Source: Annona cherimola (lineage: Eukaryota > Streptophyta > Magnoliopsida > Magnoliales > Annonaceae). Taken from it: a stretch of DNA of 64,000 nucleotides. Below the pieces are notes generated by a model. The model saw only the letters and a program-made list of their open reading frames with translations. It made no database searches and had not been told where the DNA came from. The position numbers and the translations under genes were made by a program. The stretch's first letter is position 1. Each line of letters starts with the position of its first letter. This document shows positions 10,955-23,765 of this stretch, in pieces. The stretch lies in assembly GCA_030490835.1 (NCBI GenBank), contig CM059972.1:18143764-18207763 (forward strand). The letters are read 5' to 3'.

Positions 10955-13406
10955 GTCTCTAGGTGGGCTTCCTGAAGACATCTATCTGTGCGTGGGCTGG
11001 CCATTCTAGCTTGTGGGCATTGATGAAGGGCTTTCTAGTTGAAGGGGATTTGCGCATTCCTTCATTAATTTCAGCCCACCAGATCGAGATTCCTCATGAA
11101 ACCACCTGATAACTAACAAATCTCATTTCGTTTACTCGAATATTCCTCTGTAAAAATCTATTTGTTGGTTGATTTATTAATTTGTTCGAGTCGTTCCATC
11201 TTATGCTTTTGTCTTGGAATGAGTATATACATCTAAATGATGGGAATTGTTGACCCCGTGCACAGGACAGGCTTCCCAATCCATTGCAATCCAACCAGCT
11301 GAATTCGATCTAGCTACTGCTCCTGCGGTGGAAAGATTGCAGGAAAATGGAGGATGCCCACGTACAAAACAGTGAAAGATTGAACATTCATGTCATCCAT
11401 GAAATGATGGATTGTGGTCCACTAACAGGGCGTCAGGGCTTTACCCAACCAATTCTCTTAAGCCAACTGAAAAAGCATGGAAAAGGGGAGATTTGACACC
11501 CTAGTGGGATTTGATGGATCATCCACACGCCCTGACCGAGTGGCCCTGCTGGGATTTGATAGTTCTGCACTGCATTTGGGTATTTTCGTTTATACGACTT
11601 GTGTCTAGTTATAATCAGACCATCCAACTTTTGATATAACCACTGTAGAACTGGGTGTTATTTTTCTCAAAAGTATCAGAAGGAATATATACTTGATTGA
11701 CATCCCGCTGTTTTGGTACATCCTCCCTTCACTCGAATTTTCCTCTTGCTAGGCATGATCACTCATTAATGGAAGTTAGTTAGTGAGCGCTCAAATGATG
11801 TAAGCAATACATCATGTTTACATGACTAGCTTCAATGTTCTTTTTCAATCCTATTAAAGCCCTTTTCAATATTTAACATTTCCAACTGGCTCATATTAAT
11901 TTATCATAATCGTCACTGTCGAACTTAGATAAGATTAGCTACATAACCTCTGTTAGGCAAGTTCATTGATCTAAATCTTTTACCCTCGATAACTTCAATC
12001 AATTCAATATCCCTTCCACTTACTTCCAAATTAGTTGGGTTGTTTACATATTCAATAATCATTCAACTTTAGTGAGGTAAAGTGGTACTATTTTGCTAAC
12101 TCTGTATCGCTCAACTAGATATATAGACTTAATCACTCTTCTAATATAGCTGCGTGTAGAGGGCGAGTCACATCAATAAATTGCTCTAATAAACTCCTAT
12201 TTTACCAACAAAACCACCTAAACCATGATTGCACTTGATTCTATGATAAGATCTTCATCGAGCTCTATAGTTGGGGAGATTGCGCTTATCTAAACGAAAT
12301 GGACCTATATACACAATATTTAACAACCTTAATGAGGTTCTTCGCTCGCTCTCGTCAAGGATAATCTCTACAGCCACTGCCTAATATTTCTCTCCTACTT
12401 GTAAGGCTTTGATTCCTTCCCTAAGCATCATCTAAGGACACTGTTACAGTCGCTTATTTCAATTAGTATAATCACCTTTTCCCTCAGTTTTTCAAGACTC
12501 GAACCCACCAACCTTTCCTATTCAAAATTCAATGTCTCCGTTCATTTTAATTTTACTTTAGCTTAGCATGCCCATCTTGAATTCCATTAGCAAACTAGGT
12601 TAAAAGGGTTTAGGGTATTCCTCGAAGGGAATTTTCTAGCTAATAGCTAGGTTTAATAAGAAAATATGATTCAATGATTATTTTCATTTTAAACTATTAA
12701 ATATTATTTTCAAGAACACTACATGATAAAAGAAATATTACAACAAACCAGACTTTTACATATGCAAAATGTCACTGTAACCACGTTACTATAAATCCGT
12801 CATAAAAAGGCTTTTATGAATTTTTTTTTTTTTTAAAAATTTATCATCAAAAGTCATATTTTAGTGACAAATTTTCACTGAAAGGCTACTTTTGCAACAT
12901 TCTATATGTTATTCTTGCTAAAAGCTAGTTTTTAATGATAGCAATTATCTATTTCACTAAAAATAGATCTTTGTTAAGCGTTATCAAAAGTATGCTGCAA
13001 AATGTAAGTTCTCTTGCAGTTATATTACAAGAAAAGTTATTACATGCAATCATGTTTTTGCAGCTAAACTTAAATTTGCTTACAAGAATGTTACTTGCAA
13101 TAAAAAATAATTATTATTTGCAATCAAAGGAACAACATTCAATATTATATTTTGTTTAGTTACATTCTACAAATTTTAGAAATATATATTGTTGTGTTTA
13201 ACTAGATGTCTCTAGCTCTCAAGTAACAAAACGTGTACAGCTAGGTTCATTTTATATACGACCAAAAGGTGTATTATTCTTTTTATTTAAAAATTAAGCC
13301 ACATTGAAATTCCCTTTTAATTCACACTACGACATTTAATATTGGACCAATTTTATCAAAACTAAATTTGGGTATATTTAACATTTTCATAAACTTGTCA
13401 ATCTAA
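10955..13406. other. Intergenic, possible degraded retroelement
   Basis: No gene recognised. About 11,760-12,640 has the look of degraded retrotransposon or LTR DNA but has no defined ends, primer-binding site or reading frame. 12,755-13,170 is AT-rich with short complementary GTCACT/AGTGAC motifs. Confidence 0.35.
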
Positions 13407-13677
13407 GGCTATATTTGGCAATGTTGAATAGGATGAGATAGTGAGAAAGTGTGGCAAGTGCAAAAATAAATATTTTAAAATTTGTGTTAATGATATGATA
13501 TAATAGGTGTAAATTTTGAATAAGTAAAGTAATTATAAGAAAAATGATTGAAGTACGGGGATAAAGTTAAAAACAGTTGAGTTATTAATAATCAAAATGT
13601 CAAATCACTTATGGGAGAATATGGCAAGGAGAGAAGAAACTATGGAAAATATCTTTATGTGATTATCAAATGTAGCC
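13407..13677. mobile_element. Harbinger-like MITE, variant
   Basis: Terminal GGCTATATTTGG and its inverse CAAATGTAGCC, flanked by TAA on both sides (13404-13406 and 13678-13680). The 3-bp TWA-type duplication and G-rich terminus fit the PIF/Harbinger (Tourist-like) class. The interior differs from the main family in this window. Confidence 0.7.
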
Positions 13678-13680
13678 TAA

Positions 13681-14124
13681 AATTTTTTAATCAGAAAGTT
13701 TTTATTCTTCACAACAATCTTATTTTCTAATCATTTCTTGACATCTTTCTATAAACTATTATACCTTTTTTTTTTATCACTTTCAATGACTATTCAATCT
13801 ATTTTAACTTTATTTTCTTTATTTATCATTATTACACCTATCATATCATGCCATTTATAAAATTTTGTGTGTTTAGAGAATGATAAAAATTTTGATAAAA
13901 AATTTTTGGTATAAAAGTTTTTAAAAATATGAGAAAATAATATAATATAATAGGAAAAATAATGAGGAGCAAAGAGAATAAAATTAAAATAGATAAGTTA
14001 GATACATTGACAGTTGTGTAGAAATATTAAAAAGTATGATAGTTGTATAGGAAGAAGTAAAAAAATAATTAAAAATAGAGTAGTTGTGAAAAGTGAAAAA
14101 TTTTATATATTAGTAAACACTTCC
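13681..14124. mobile_element. Two adjacent copies of the Harbinger-like MITE family
   Basis: 13681 to about 13864 is a truncated copy in reverse orientation, ending in the TATCATATCATGCCATTT block. About 13865-14124 is a diverged copy in forward orientation ending AAACACTTCC followed by TAA. Both match the consensus seen at 41038, 53742 and 56443. Confidence 0.6.
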
Positions 14125-14441
14125 TAAAAAATTGGTAAAAATTGAATACACTTGGGTGCACTTAACTTCGGTACACTCCAGTAAGTGCACTTAGGTGCAA
14201 AAAACTTTTTAAATATTTTTTGAAATTTTTTTTATAAAACTATTAATCTAATTATATTTAATATATAAATCAATTTTTATCTTTTTTGAAACTTGTAGAT
14301 TTTTTTTGATTTTTCAAAAATAGAGCTGTTTTAGTAACTTGAAAATGACTAAGATACTCCTGTTTTCAAAAAATAAAAAATATCTATAAGTTTATAAAAT
14401 TAATAAAAATCAATACATATGTTAAATATACTTAGATTAAC

Positions 14442-14841
14442 GAGGAGTGATTCTATTAGCCCGGGCTAAGTAAATTGTCCACTTAGCCCACCTCAAAAAA
14501 CCTATTTAAAACAACTTTTTTTTACTTTTTTTTTCATGTACTTGTTTATCTAAGTGTATTTAACATATAGACCAAGTTTTACCATTTTTGAATATGTTTA
14601 TCTATTTTTTTGAGATTTTCAAACATCTATGTGTATATATGCATTTAAAATACCCTTATTTTCAAAAATCTAAAAGAAATATATGCACATTTCCAAAAAT
14701 GGTAAAACTTGGTCTATATGTTAAATACACTTAGATAAACAAGTGTATGAAGAAAAAAACAAAAAAAGTTGTTTTAAATAGGTTTTTTGAGGTGGGCTAA
14801 GTGGGCCATTTACTTAGCCCAGGCTAATAGAATCACTCCTC
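14442..14841. mobile_element. Mutator-like foldback MITE, copy 2, intact
   Basis: Exactly 400 bp. Both ends read GAGGAGTGATTCTATTAGCC (right end inverted) and the complementarity runs through nearly the whole element. It is flanked by an exact 9-bp duplication TAGATTAAC (14433-14441 and 14842-14850), the hallmark of Mutator-like elements. The transcript would form a near-perfect hairpin of about 200 bp per arm. It is homologous to 2510-2915. Confidence 0.9.
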
Positions 14842-14850
14842 TAGATTAAC

Positions 14851-15467
14851 AATTTTATAAAAAAATTTAAAAAATAAATTTTTGCATCTAAGTGCACGGA
14901 CAGTTACCAAATGTACTTATTTCGATCAATCTAACTAGGCTGGTACCGGTTGCAGGTCCGGTTGGGTGGCTGAACCAGTTACACGAAAATAATGGGAAAC
15001 CGCTCGGCTAACTGGCTGGAAAATCGAATCGTTTTTCATTGCACTACATGGTACACAATAAAAAAAAAACCTTTTCAGTAGCATTTACGGGTAAAACATT
15101 GTCTTAGTTGTGCCTTAATCTTTCGCAATGAAGATTTTTCTTTGCTAAAACCTTTTAGCAGCGAGTTTATTGTAAGATATCTTTATTTATGAATTTGTTG
15201 TTTTATTTTGACTTCAGATACATATAATATAGAAAATCTTTTGATTACGGAAGGAATTGCTAATTCCAAGTTTTACTGCAGTGGTACTTTGTCAGGAGTA
15301 TAAATGTAATGATTGTGATCATATACGAATTAAGATAAATGAGAAATTGGGAGAGCGCCCACAAAAAAAAATTATTTCGGATATGTTTTTTGCATCTAAA
15401 TTTGTATTTGACTACCGGCAATAGTAACGTTAACTAGTGTAAAAGCAATGTTAACATTATTTGCAAT
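14851..15467. other. Spacer, nothing recognised
   Basis: AT-rich DNA between two MITEs. No gene or defined repeat is seen. Confidence 0.4.
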
Positions 15468-16165
15468 TAGGGGTGCAACTTGAGCTGGGTTGAGCCCCGA
15501 ATCCGGCCCGCCGAACCCGATTTTGAACAGTTTTGAAATTTGATTTTTCATAATCCGAACCCGATGAACCCGATTTATAAATATGATAGGGTTATGGTTC
15601 AAGTGAATCCGAACCCGATTTTCCATTTTATATTTATTATAAAATATATTATATACATACTATTTAAACAATATTTCTTTATATTCTATACATTTTATGT
15701 TATTATATCTATATTTGAATAGATATTTGGCATATTGTAATTTTATAGTAAATAAAGTATATTATTTCATTTATATTTATCTTTTATTTCTATCATTTAC
15801 TTTTATACTTATTAATTTTTTTCCTTTACTTTAGTTTTGATGTTAAATTTTTTCTAGAAATATTTTTTATATTACTATTTTTTAAAAAATATGTAGTTTG
15901 ATTATATATTATTATGTTTACTTACATGATTTATTATTATTATTTATTCGTATGAAATTCTAAACTTATCACTTTTAAATAAAATATAAATTCATCAACA
16001 TAAATTTCAACTCTAAACTCAATCCGAACCCGATTTTCAAAAATAGGATTAGAGTTCAAGTTTTACAAATAGGGTTAGAGTTAGGGTTGATGTTTTAAAA
16101 ATAAGGTTAGAGTTAGGGTTAGGGTCGAAATGAACGCAAGTTTCACGAGCATGAGTTGCACCCTA
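15468..16165. mobile_element. hAT-type MITE, family 2, copy 2
   Basis: Termini TAGGGGTGCAACTTGAGC and its inverse ending GTTGCACCCTA. Flanks TTTGCAAT (15460-15467) and TTTGCAAC (16166-16173) are a 7/8 target duplication. The subterminal region at 16070-16125 has repeated TTAGGGTTAGGG-like motifs within the element, not a telomere. It is in opposite orientation to the 3779-4423 copy. Confidence 0.85.
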
Positions 16166-16827
16166 TTTGCAACCAAATAAGAACTACTGCTTATAAGATT
16201 ATATAGCCAAGATTTTGACTGCATCTATATAAGGGCACATCCAGCAAAGTTTCAAGAAATGGCTCCATTTCTCGTAAGTAGCAAAACTTGGCTGCATATA
16301 TACCTGTTTGTAGCCAAATTAATAAAAGCATACGGTACCAAATTTATATTGTATGCAACCAAAACGATAGCTGCATTTAAGAAAATTTCTTGTACCGCAA
16401 AAGGCAAAGTTAGATGGCGCTAGGTGCAATTTAATCAAAGGTTTGTATATGAAAATTAACCTTATTATACGATCATCGATCGTAGTCGGCAGACGACTCT
16501 GATAGTTTGGAGAATTTTTGAGGTTCATGGCGCATATACACTGTAATATATTCTTCCACGTTCGCTGACTTGGTTGTCATTCGACCCCCATCATCCCTTT
16601 TTCATGATGCCCAGCAACAACTTTCTACAGCCATTTCGAATACTGCAATAACTTTAATTCGATTGGACGTGAAATAAAGAAAATATATGTGTGTGTGCAT
16701 GCAAGGGGAGGGCACTTAATTTGCGTCTCTTATTTATAGTCATATCATCTGAACGTAAATTCATATATATATGGGCCCTGCACATATTAAGATCCAATAT
16801 TAAAATCCAATAAAACTTTATACGATC

Positions 16828-16829
<2 letters not shown>

Positions 16830-16885
<56 letters not shown>
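16830..16885. repeat. (TA)n microsatellite
   Basis: Pure TA dinucleotide run of about 56 bp. Likely unstable and prone to assembly error. Confidence 0.95.
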
Positions 16886-16887
<2 letters not shown>

Positions 16888-17253
16888 TACTTTAGATAAT
16901 TTAGATGTTGCAAAAAACATTTAAAGTTGTTATTTAAATCAAATTATTTTATTATATTGAATTTATACTATTTTCATATGGAATCCATATACATATCCGA
17001 TTGAGACGAAAATTGATAGGATAATAGAATATATTATTTTAAATATAATGGGTTAAGTAAGTTACAATTTTATTATCATGTGGGGCCCATTTTAGCGCCA
17101 CTGCACCTTAATTACGGTGCATTGGCGTTGCTCATGAATCTCTCTATTTCTATATATATATATATATATACATATGACTCTACAAAAAATTAAATAGTAT
17201 ACTAGTTAATTTGTCCAATAAAATTCAATCCATTCTCCATAATTATTAATATA

Positions 17254-17462
17254 ATGTATTTAGCTTGTCATCATCATTAGTTGTTTCCAACTTGAAGAGA
17301 GTTAGAGAATTAGCAAATAAAAAAAATCGATAAAAGAATTAAAATCCTTTAATTAGTGAAATGTATTTAGCTTATGGTTTTCATAAGTTGTTTCCAGCTT
17401 AACGAGAGTTAAGAGAATTAGCAAATAAAAGGCTCAATAGAAGAATTAAAATCGTTTACGTG
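17254..17462. repeat. 108-bp imperfect tandem duplication
   Basis: Two copies beginning ATGTATTTAGCTT at 17254 and 17362, sharing AAGAGAATTAGCAAATAAA-type and GAAGAATTAAAATC motifs. No coding sense is seen. Confidence 0.75.
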
Positions 17463-18208
17463 GATTTATATAGATTCTTGATTAAAATAATTGGCAGTAA
17501 GGAATGTTGAATGGATAATATTAAAAACCAAGAAAGAATTTGGCCAAAAGAATCTGACCCAAACGTATCCTCGGACCTTGGATGGAGAATCGACACTTGA
17601 TTATACGAGCAAATTCTAGAAGCAGCTGTAACACCTTAGTTTGTAGAAGATCAATCCTCCTTTCCAGATCACAGTTTCATTTTAAAGAACTGAATCAAGG
17701 GTTTCTGACAGATTAATAAAGACAAACAGATGAGGGAAATCCACTAAAAACTATGTAGTCATACGATAATTAATTTTGAATAAACCACTAAAGAACATTT
17801 CTTACATGGTCCGAGTTTTCATGAAGAAGTAAATTAAGCCCATTAATCCATGCAGCAGAGAAGCCCATCTTCTTCTCTTTTTTTTTTTTTTTTAAGCAGC
17901 AGCCTTGTTTTTATCTCCGTGGATGGCCTTGGAATTAAGGTACCATGTAATCGTGCAACAATGCTGAAGAATGATTGGCCTGACCTATTTTTCTCCTCCA
18001 GTTTGTCTTGTAATGTAAATACGAATGAATTAATTAATGCAGGATTCAATTCGACGATTGCGAGGAGGTAATTACTTTGAGTCCTCCAATCTGAGTTCAG
18101 CCCAAAGATGGATCCAGCTGGGGCTGTCCATAATTCATGTGCATGGATCCAGAGAATTAGCAGTTATAGTTATAATATATCCATAAGCCATCGAATAAAT
18201 CGCCTGCA

Positions 18209-20996
18209 ATGTCTTCTTGTGCCGCTACAACACAAACCTTGTCGCCCATGTCGACCTTTATAACCCACCACCACCTCCTGTACATCTTTCCCGCTTTTCT
18301 TAATCTCGCAGCTGACCCACCGGCACAAGGGATCATCATGAGCATTGCTGGAAACCGCTCTCACTTGAATAACCAAGACGCCTACCTCTTCAGAAATCGG
18401 TCCAGATCATTCCGAGATAAAAACCCACTTCACTTGCACTGCTGTTCTACCCTTCTTGGTTGCTGCATGGGCATGACCTCCTCCAGCCCCCTCCCCAAAA
18501 ATCATCAACAACAGGTGTATATATATTAATTCATTGGATTTTTTTGTTGTTTAATTAAATCCTTTATCTGATGATGATTATAATATTATTAATACATGAA
18601 TGTGATCAGCTTGGTGATCTTGAAAGTGAAATGGAGAGGGTGAGAGAACAGAATCGCATGTACAAAGAAAAGCTGGCGAAGTTGAAAGACCGTCTCCGGC
18701 ACTATCTCGATACAGCCCAAGAGCAGGGGTTCTTGGACCTCATTGACCCCTACCCAAGCCCGTCTCCCCTCTCCTTCGGATCCATCTCCGAACTGGTGCC
18801 CAACTCGGCTGCCGATCCCCGCCTGTCCATCATCACACATCAAGCAAAGATCGACGGCTGGCATATTGAACCCGAAGAGGTGTGTAGACTCACCCATTAC
18901 CTTCAATTCATCATCTACTTACTTAGGCATAGTTGATCCCCAAAATTTACGACATTTGAACTTGCCTCTTTAGAATCCGAGCTCAACTAATCCCAATTAA
19001 AAATAAGGTTGAGGTTAAAGTTCAAGCAAACACGAACCTAATTTTTTTCATTTATATTTAATACAAAATATTTTATATATAATATCAAAAAAAATATTTC
19101 TTCATATTTATATATTTTATATTTGGATACGTGTTTGTTATGTTGCAATTATATTATAGATAAATTAATTATTTTTGTCAGCCAGAGTATAGCTTAATAG
19201 AATTGACATTGTATGCAAATAAGTGTGGTTTCTGCTTTATGTTCGGAAGGGAATAATAGTCTCCCTGTAGTAAAAAATTATATTATTTTCAGTTACATTT
19301 GTCTTTATATTAGATTATTTACTTCTAAGTTTATTAATTTTTCTTCATTTATCTTGCTTTGAAATGTTAAAATTTTCTCTAGAAATATACATTATATATT
19401 ATTATTTTTTAAAAATATAGTTGGACAATGGATTGGTATTATTGTTTCCAGATTTGTTGTTATTGTATATTCGTATAAAATTTAACTTTGTCATTCAAAT
19501 TCCAACTCGAAACTCGATCAAAACCCAATTTTCACAAATAAAATTAGAATTTAGGTTTTACAAATGAAATTAGAATTAGATTTTTTTTAAAGATAATTAG
19601 AATTAGAGTTTTAAGTTCTATTTAAAAATGCGAACCCAGGTTGCACCCATCTTTCTCTTTTAGCTAGGCTAGCCTTGTGGAGTGTGTTTGATGTGTTTCT
19701 AGCTAGAACTCCCTTCCTCTCCCCGCATCGCTCCATCTGCTGTGCTGCTGCATGTAGATAGCATTGCATGAAGAAGTGGGCCAAGGATCAACGGCCCGGA
19801 TACATCGAGGGACATGGCGAGGTATGGACGTGGCCGTGAAGTGTTTGAAGGCGGACTACTTCAGCGCTCTGGAGAACGGGTACGTGTGGTTCGCCCAGGA
19901 GCTGGCAATCTTGTCCCGCCAACGCCACCCCTTCGTTCTGCATCTCATGGGAGCTTGCCTGCTGCCGCCCGCAAAAGCTTGGCTGGTGACGGAGCTGTTG
20001 AGCGGACGGACGCTCAAGGAATGGCTGCATGGGAAGGGCGAGAGGTGCAAGGAGCGGATGGTGCGGCTGCCGTCATTGGAGGCGAGGGTGGGGAAGGGGC
20101 TGGAGATAGCTCAGGCCATGCAATACCTGCATGAGCAGAAGCCTAGAGTGCTTCACAGGGACCTGAAGCCGAGTAACATATTCGTGGATGATGCTGGACA
20201 CGTGAAGGTGGCTGATTTTGGGTTTGCACGCTTCTTGCTCGAGGAAGACAAGGCCCATACCGGGGAAACAGGTTCTTTCTTCCTTTTTTTTAAAAAAATC
20301 AATGGATGCGAATTTCACAAATTAAGACGGTGAGATTGGGAGATGGATGATGATTGTTGTGTCTGTTCAGGGACGTATGTTTACATGGCTCCAGAGGTCA
20401 TACGCTGCGAGGCGTACGATGAAAAGTGTGATGTGTACAGCTACGGTGTCATACTCAACGAGCTGCTTACCGGCCAATATCCATACGTTGATACTGATTA
20501 TACTCCTAGCCAGGTACGATTCTCTCTCCCTCGATCAACTAAATCCAAGGCAGGAGGAAGAAGGGAGGACGGATTGGGTTTAGTGGCTACTCTTGAAACT
20601 GGTGCAAACTTGGGTATCGCTCACTTGAAACTGTGAAGTTTTTCCAAAAGGGCGAAATCTATATTCCTCAATGCATTAGTCTGCACTGAGAGTTACAAAA
20701 AGTTTACAATAAATTGGGATCAGTTAATCTAACCACGTGCAAATGGGTATACCCCTACAGCGAGAATCACTGATCAGACTCCATTTCTTTCTCAACAGAT
20801 TGCAATTGGAGTTGCGCAGGGCATGCTCAGGCCTACTCTACCTACAGATGATGGTGGACGGCTTCAAGAGCTCCTTGACCTTGTGCGCAGAACATGGGAT
20901 GAGGATGCTGTTATCAGACCCTCCTTTATGATGATCACCTGTACTCTCAAAAAGATCAAATCACTGTTAAATGAAGAACCGAATGACGAATCTTGA
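18209..20996 (+). CDS. Raf-like (TKL group) protein kinase, five exons
   Basis: Proposed exons: 18209-18514, 18610-18879, 19758-20271, 20371-20513 and 20799-20996. All junctions are GT-AG with matching phases, giving 476 aa. Residues 103-192 hold a charged coiled-coil-like stretch ([20 protein letters not shown]) and a WHIEPEE motif just before the catalytic domain. The kinase domain (about 195-465) has a glycine loop [11 protein letters not shown], the VAVK lysine, [31 protein letters not shown] and RPSF in order with no stop. It is therefore likely an active Ser/Thr or dual-specificity kinase of the plant Raf-like MAPKKK type, acting in the cytosol; the substrate is unknown. The first exon (residues 1-102) is low-complexity and not recognised. 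Its ATG is the first in frame with the CAG-GT donor, so the true start, or further upstream exons, is uncertain. The 878-bp intron 2 contains an old hAT element. Confidence 0.78.
18955..19650. mobile_element. Old hAT MITE, family 2, inside kinase intron 2
   Basis: Collinear with 15468-16165: a GAGCTCAACT end, an AT-rich core with TATATTTTATATTTGGATA, then a GAACCCAGGTTGCACCC end. No target duplication can be recognised because the ends have decayed. About 100 bp at 19180-19277 has no counterpart in the other copies and is a secondary insertion. Confidence 0.6.
19180..19277 (+). repeat. Possible short SINE within the intronic hAT element
   Basis: The inserted stretch contains AGTATAGCTTAATAGAATTG (A-box-like) and TTATGTTCGGAAGGG (B-box-like), ends in an A-rich tract, and is bordered by ATTATTTT on both sides. 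Box matches are weak, so this is tentative. Confidence 0.35.
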
Positions 20997-22129
20997 GTCT
21001 CAAAGATCCAAGTGTCCTCAAAAATGAGATCAAAGTATATACTGAGGTATTCTCAAAAAAAAAGAAAAAAAAAAAGAAAAAAAAAAAGAGAGTATATACT
21101 GAGGTTTAAATAACAAATAGTTAGTCATTATGCAGAGAGGAGAGGGATAATCACATCTAAATAAGAGGACAACTGCAGACAGGTTGAATGAGTTGGCCCA
21201 TGGCTTAGATATTCAAACCATTTGATCTGATGGGCCCAATATGGACGACCATGCCCCAAAAATCTACCTAAAAGGTCAAATGATCTTGTTGTATGGATCT
21301 TTGGCTCATGTTCAGGAAATGCAAACAAATAATATTTTATTTTTTTCGCTGTAATGATTGTATTCAATAAGATTACGCTGTCATCTCATATGAATGAATG
21401 GTTCCTATCTCTGTAAGACTTCTTTTGTTATATTTAAAGGAAGCATTGTCATTTCTCTTTGCTAGCAAAATAAGGATGAGAAGGATGTGATTATTCCAGA
21501 TATGGAACACAACACTGAAATAGATGCGGGTGGGACTGCGGGAGACTTTTAAACGTGTCCAAGAATCAAAATCTTTCTTGAATAACACAAGCCTTACAGA
21601 AGAAGGAATGATTTATTGGAATGTCACTCAGCTAAGGGCGGCAAATGCACTCAACAGGGTCAAGTTGCATGCTTAATTGATTGCTTAGAGGAATTTGATC
21701 TAAATAAGAATTTGTTTTCATTTCGTTTTCGAACAATAGTTTCATAAAGACATCTACTCATGAAATAATGCATACACTTCATTTATGGAAACTTTTTCCT
21801 AATTACCATAAGCAACTTTATAGACAATGTATTTAATTCCCATGGAACATCCTAAACAAGCTTAACACTTTTCTAACTCCTCCACAATTTCCAAGATAGT
21901 TGATTCGTTTTCAACCTTTTGCTACTCTCCTAAACAAGCAAATTCGCAACCAAAATTGAAATATAAAAAGATGCCTAAAAAGTAAAATAATTAATTTTTT
22001 ATAGTCAAAATTTATGCTTGTGATCATTCTTGTTTACTAGAGGAGAGCTTGACTTAGGGCTTACAGTTAAATAATCTCATAGCCACATATATCATACTTC
22101 TTCAGTTCTTTCAGCTAGAATTCACTTAG
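20997..22129. other. 3' flank of the kinase and intergenic DNA
   Basis: A-rich repeats at 21054-21090 follow the kinase stop. The rest shows no supported gene or element with ends. Confidence 0.4.
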
Positions 22130-22204
22130 TTTCAAAGATCTGCTAATATTGTCCTTCACAAAGTGCCTTTCCTGGACACTTCGAACAGCTGAAATTCTCG
22201 AAGG

Positions 22205-22528
22205 GTGATCCAATGCAAATGCCTGCATGACCCCTTTTTTTTTTTCGAAAAAAAAAAAAAATGGCACTAACATGTAGGCCCAAGCATGTATTTCTACATA
22301 TGCAACCTTATGATTCCCTCCCCACCCTCCCACGCTTGAACGGTAGAATTTTTTATTTTTAATATTAAAAAACAATATCAAAAATTATAAAATTTCATGT
22401 CTAAGAAATACACGTTCAGGCTGACATATTAGTGCTAAAAAATCAAAAAAATAAAAAAAAAATTAAAAAGGGTCATGAAAATGTATACACTGAAGCTTAA
22501 GGCAGACATTTGCATTGGATCGGCACCT
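22205..22528. mobile_element. MITE inserted in the TRF-like pseudogene
   Basis: Inverted termini GATCCAATGCAAATG and CATTTGCATTGGATC enclose about 300 bp with poly(T)/poly(A) segments and an inverted GGGTCATG motif. AAGG flanks it on both sides, and the neighbouring sequence resumes homology to the functional locus near 42,100. The superfamily is unclear. Confidence 0.55.
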
Positions 22529-22597
22529 AAGGTTCTCTACTCCAGTTAGAAAATTGCATGTAGAACACGCAAGTACAGTTCAATATAATATATGTCA

Positions 22598-23300
22598 TAG
22601 TTGTTAGAGGCATAAGGCGTACTAAGATATAAGAGGGTCTTGGGCCTGGGGCGCAAGGTGCACTTCCAAGGCACGGGCTTGATTAAAGCAAAGCACACCT
22701 TATATAAAATTTATTGAAAAAGTAACAAGTGCCTAAAACTAGTAAGTAAAAAATAAGATTAATAATCAAATGACAAATAATGCATAACTATAATTGTTAA
22801 GAGTAAAAACGCAATTCGGTGGCATCAATTAACACAAAAATATATTTTTGCAGCAACGATTAAATGAAAATTAAAATATAATTTTAGCAAACAGTGCATA
22901 ATATTAGCAAGAAACAAAATAATGACGACTTACGAAAAAGAAGAATAAAAAGAGCAGCATCAAAACAACAAGAAGATGACGACGACTTATCCATTCGGCT
23001 TAGCTCCGTCCTCGATCCTCTTTTCTTTTTTCTTTTTTTTACCCTTCCACGGACATCAACAGGGACTATGGGAGCTTTGGCATTTGTCAGCAGCAAGAGG
23101 GATACAATCCGTAATTGAGCAGCTGCCCGTTTTAATTTTAAAAAAAAAATTAAAATGAATGGTTTTTAACGAGGCGCTCAGGCCCTATGCGTTGCGCCTA
23201 TAGATAAGCGCGCGCCTGCCTGAAGGATTGCGCCTCGCGTGGGTGGGAGGCGCAGACTACGCCCTGCGCCTACGCGACATACGCAAACGTGCTGTCCATG
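22598..23300. mobile_element. Insertion with GGCGC-rich ends in the TRF-like pseudogene, possibly hAT-like
   Basis: Homology with the functional locus (near 42,160-42,190) stops at about 22597 and resumes at about 23305. Between them is a segment with AGGCATAAGGCG and GGGCGCAAGGTGC motifs at one end and GAGGCGCTCAGG/GCGCCT motifs at the other. The exact termini and duplication were not resolved. Confidence 0.45.
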
Positions 23301-23639
23301 TCTGATTTCATTTTGGTTTGACATGCAATAATAGATGGCCAGACCTCATCCGCATATAATTCTACTATTACGACATGCCAACTTATTTTCTGCTTCGATG
23401 TGGCCTGCTACTGCTTTTCTGTCAGCTCTGTCAAGTGGATTGGGATTACCATAGTTAGAAGTGGGGCATAAAGCACCTTCCCAGTGCCTTAGGCCTGTTG
23501 GATATCGAGCTGTGTAAGAAAAAGAAAATAAAACAAAGGAGATTTAAAGAATCCAATTGATCGTAGGATCAAGCAGTGGCAACAAGAAATAAGAGAAGAA
23601 TAATTATCTCTTTAATTATTAATGCCTATTCCCAAGTTA

Positions 23640-23684
23640 GAGAGAGAGTCAGAGAGAGAGAGAGAGAGAGTAACCCATTTGCCC
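23640..23684. repeat. (GA)n microsatellite beside exon 7 remnant
   Basis: Interrupted GA repeat in the same place as the (CT)n(CA)n repeat of the functional gene (43664-43720), so it predates the duplication. Confidence 0.8.
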
Positions 23685-23765
23685 GGAGTTGCTTGTGATA
23701 AGCTATTAGAAGGTCCCCAGCTGATCCGGCGAAGCAATTGAATGAGGTTATTCAGCTGTTGTGTA

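Larger units (their letters stand above)
16174..18208. other. Intergenic upstream of the kinase gene
   Basis: No gene recognised. It contains (TA)n runs at 16830-16885 and 17152-17169 and a 108-bp tandem duplication at 17254-17462. The last few hundred bases should include the kinase promoter, but no convincing TATA box or start site could be fixed. Confidence 0.4.

Noticed and set aside
18157..18376. Minus-strand open frames opposite kinase exon 1
   Set aside because: No family recognised and no splice context; the plus strand joins in phase to the kinase.
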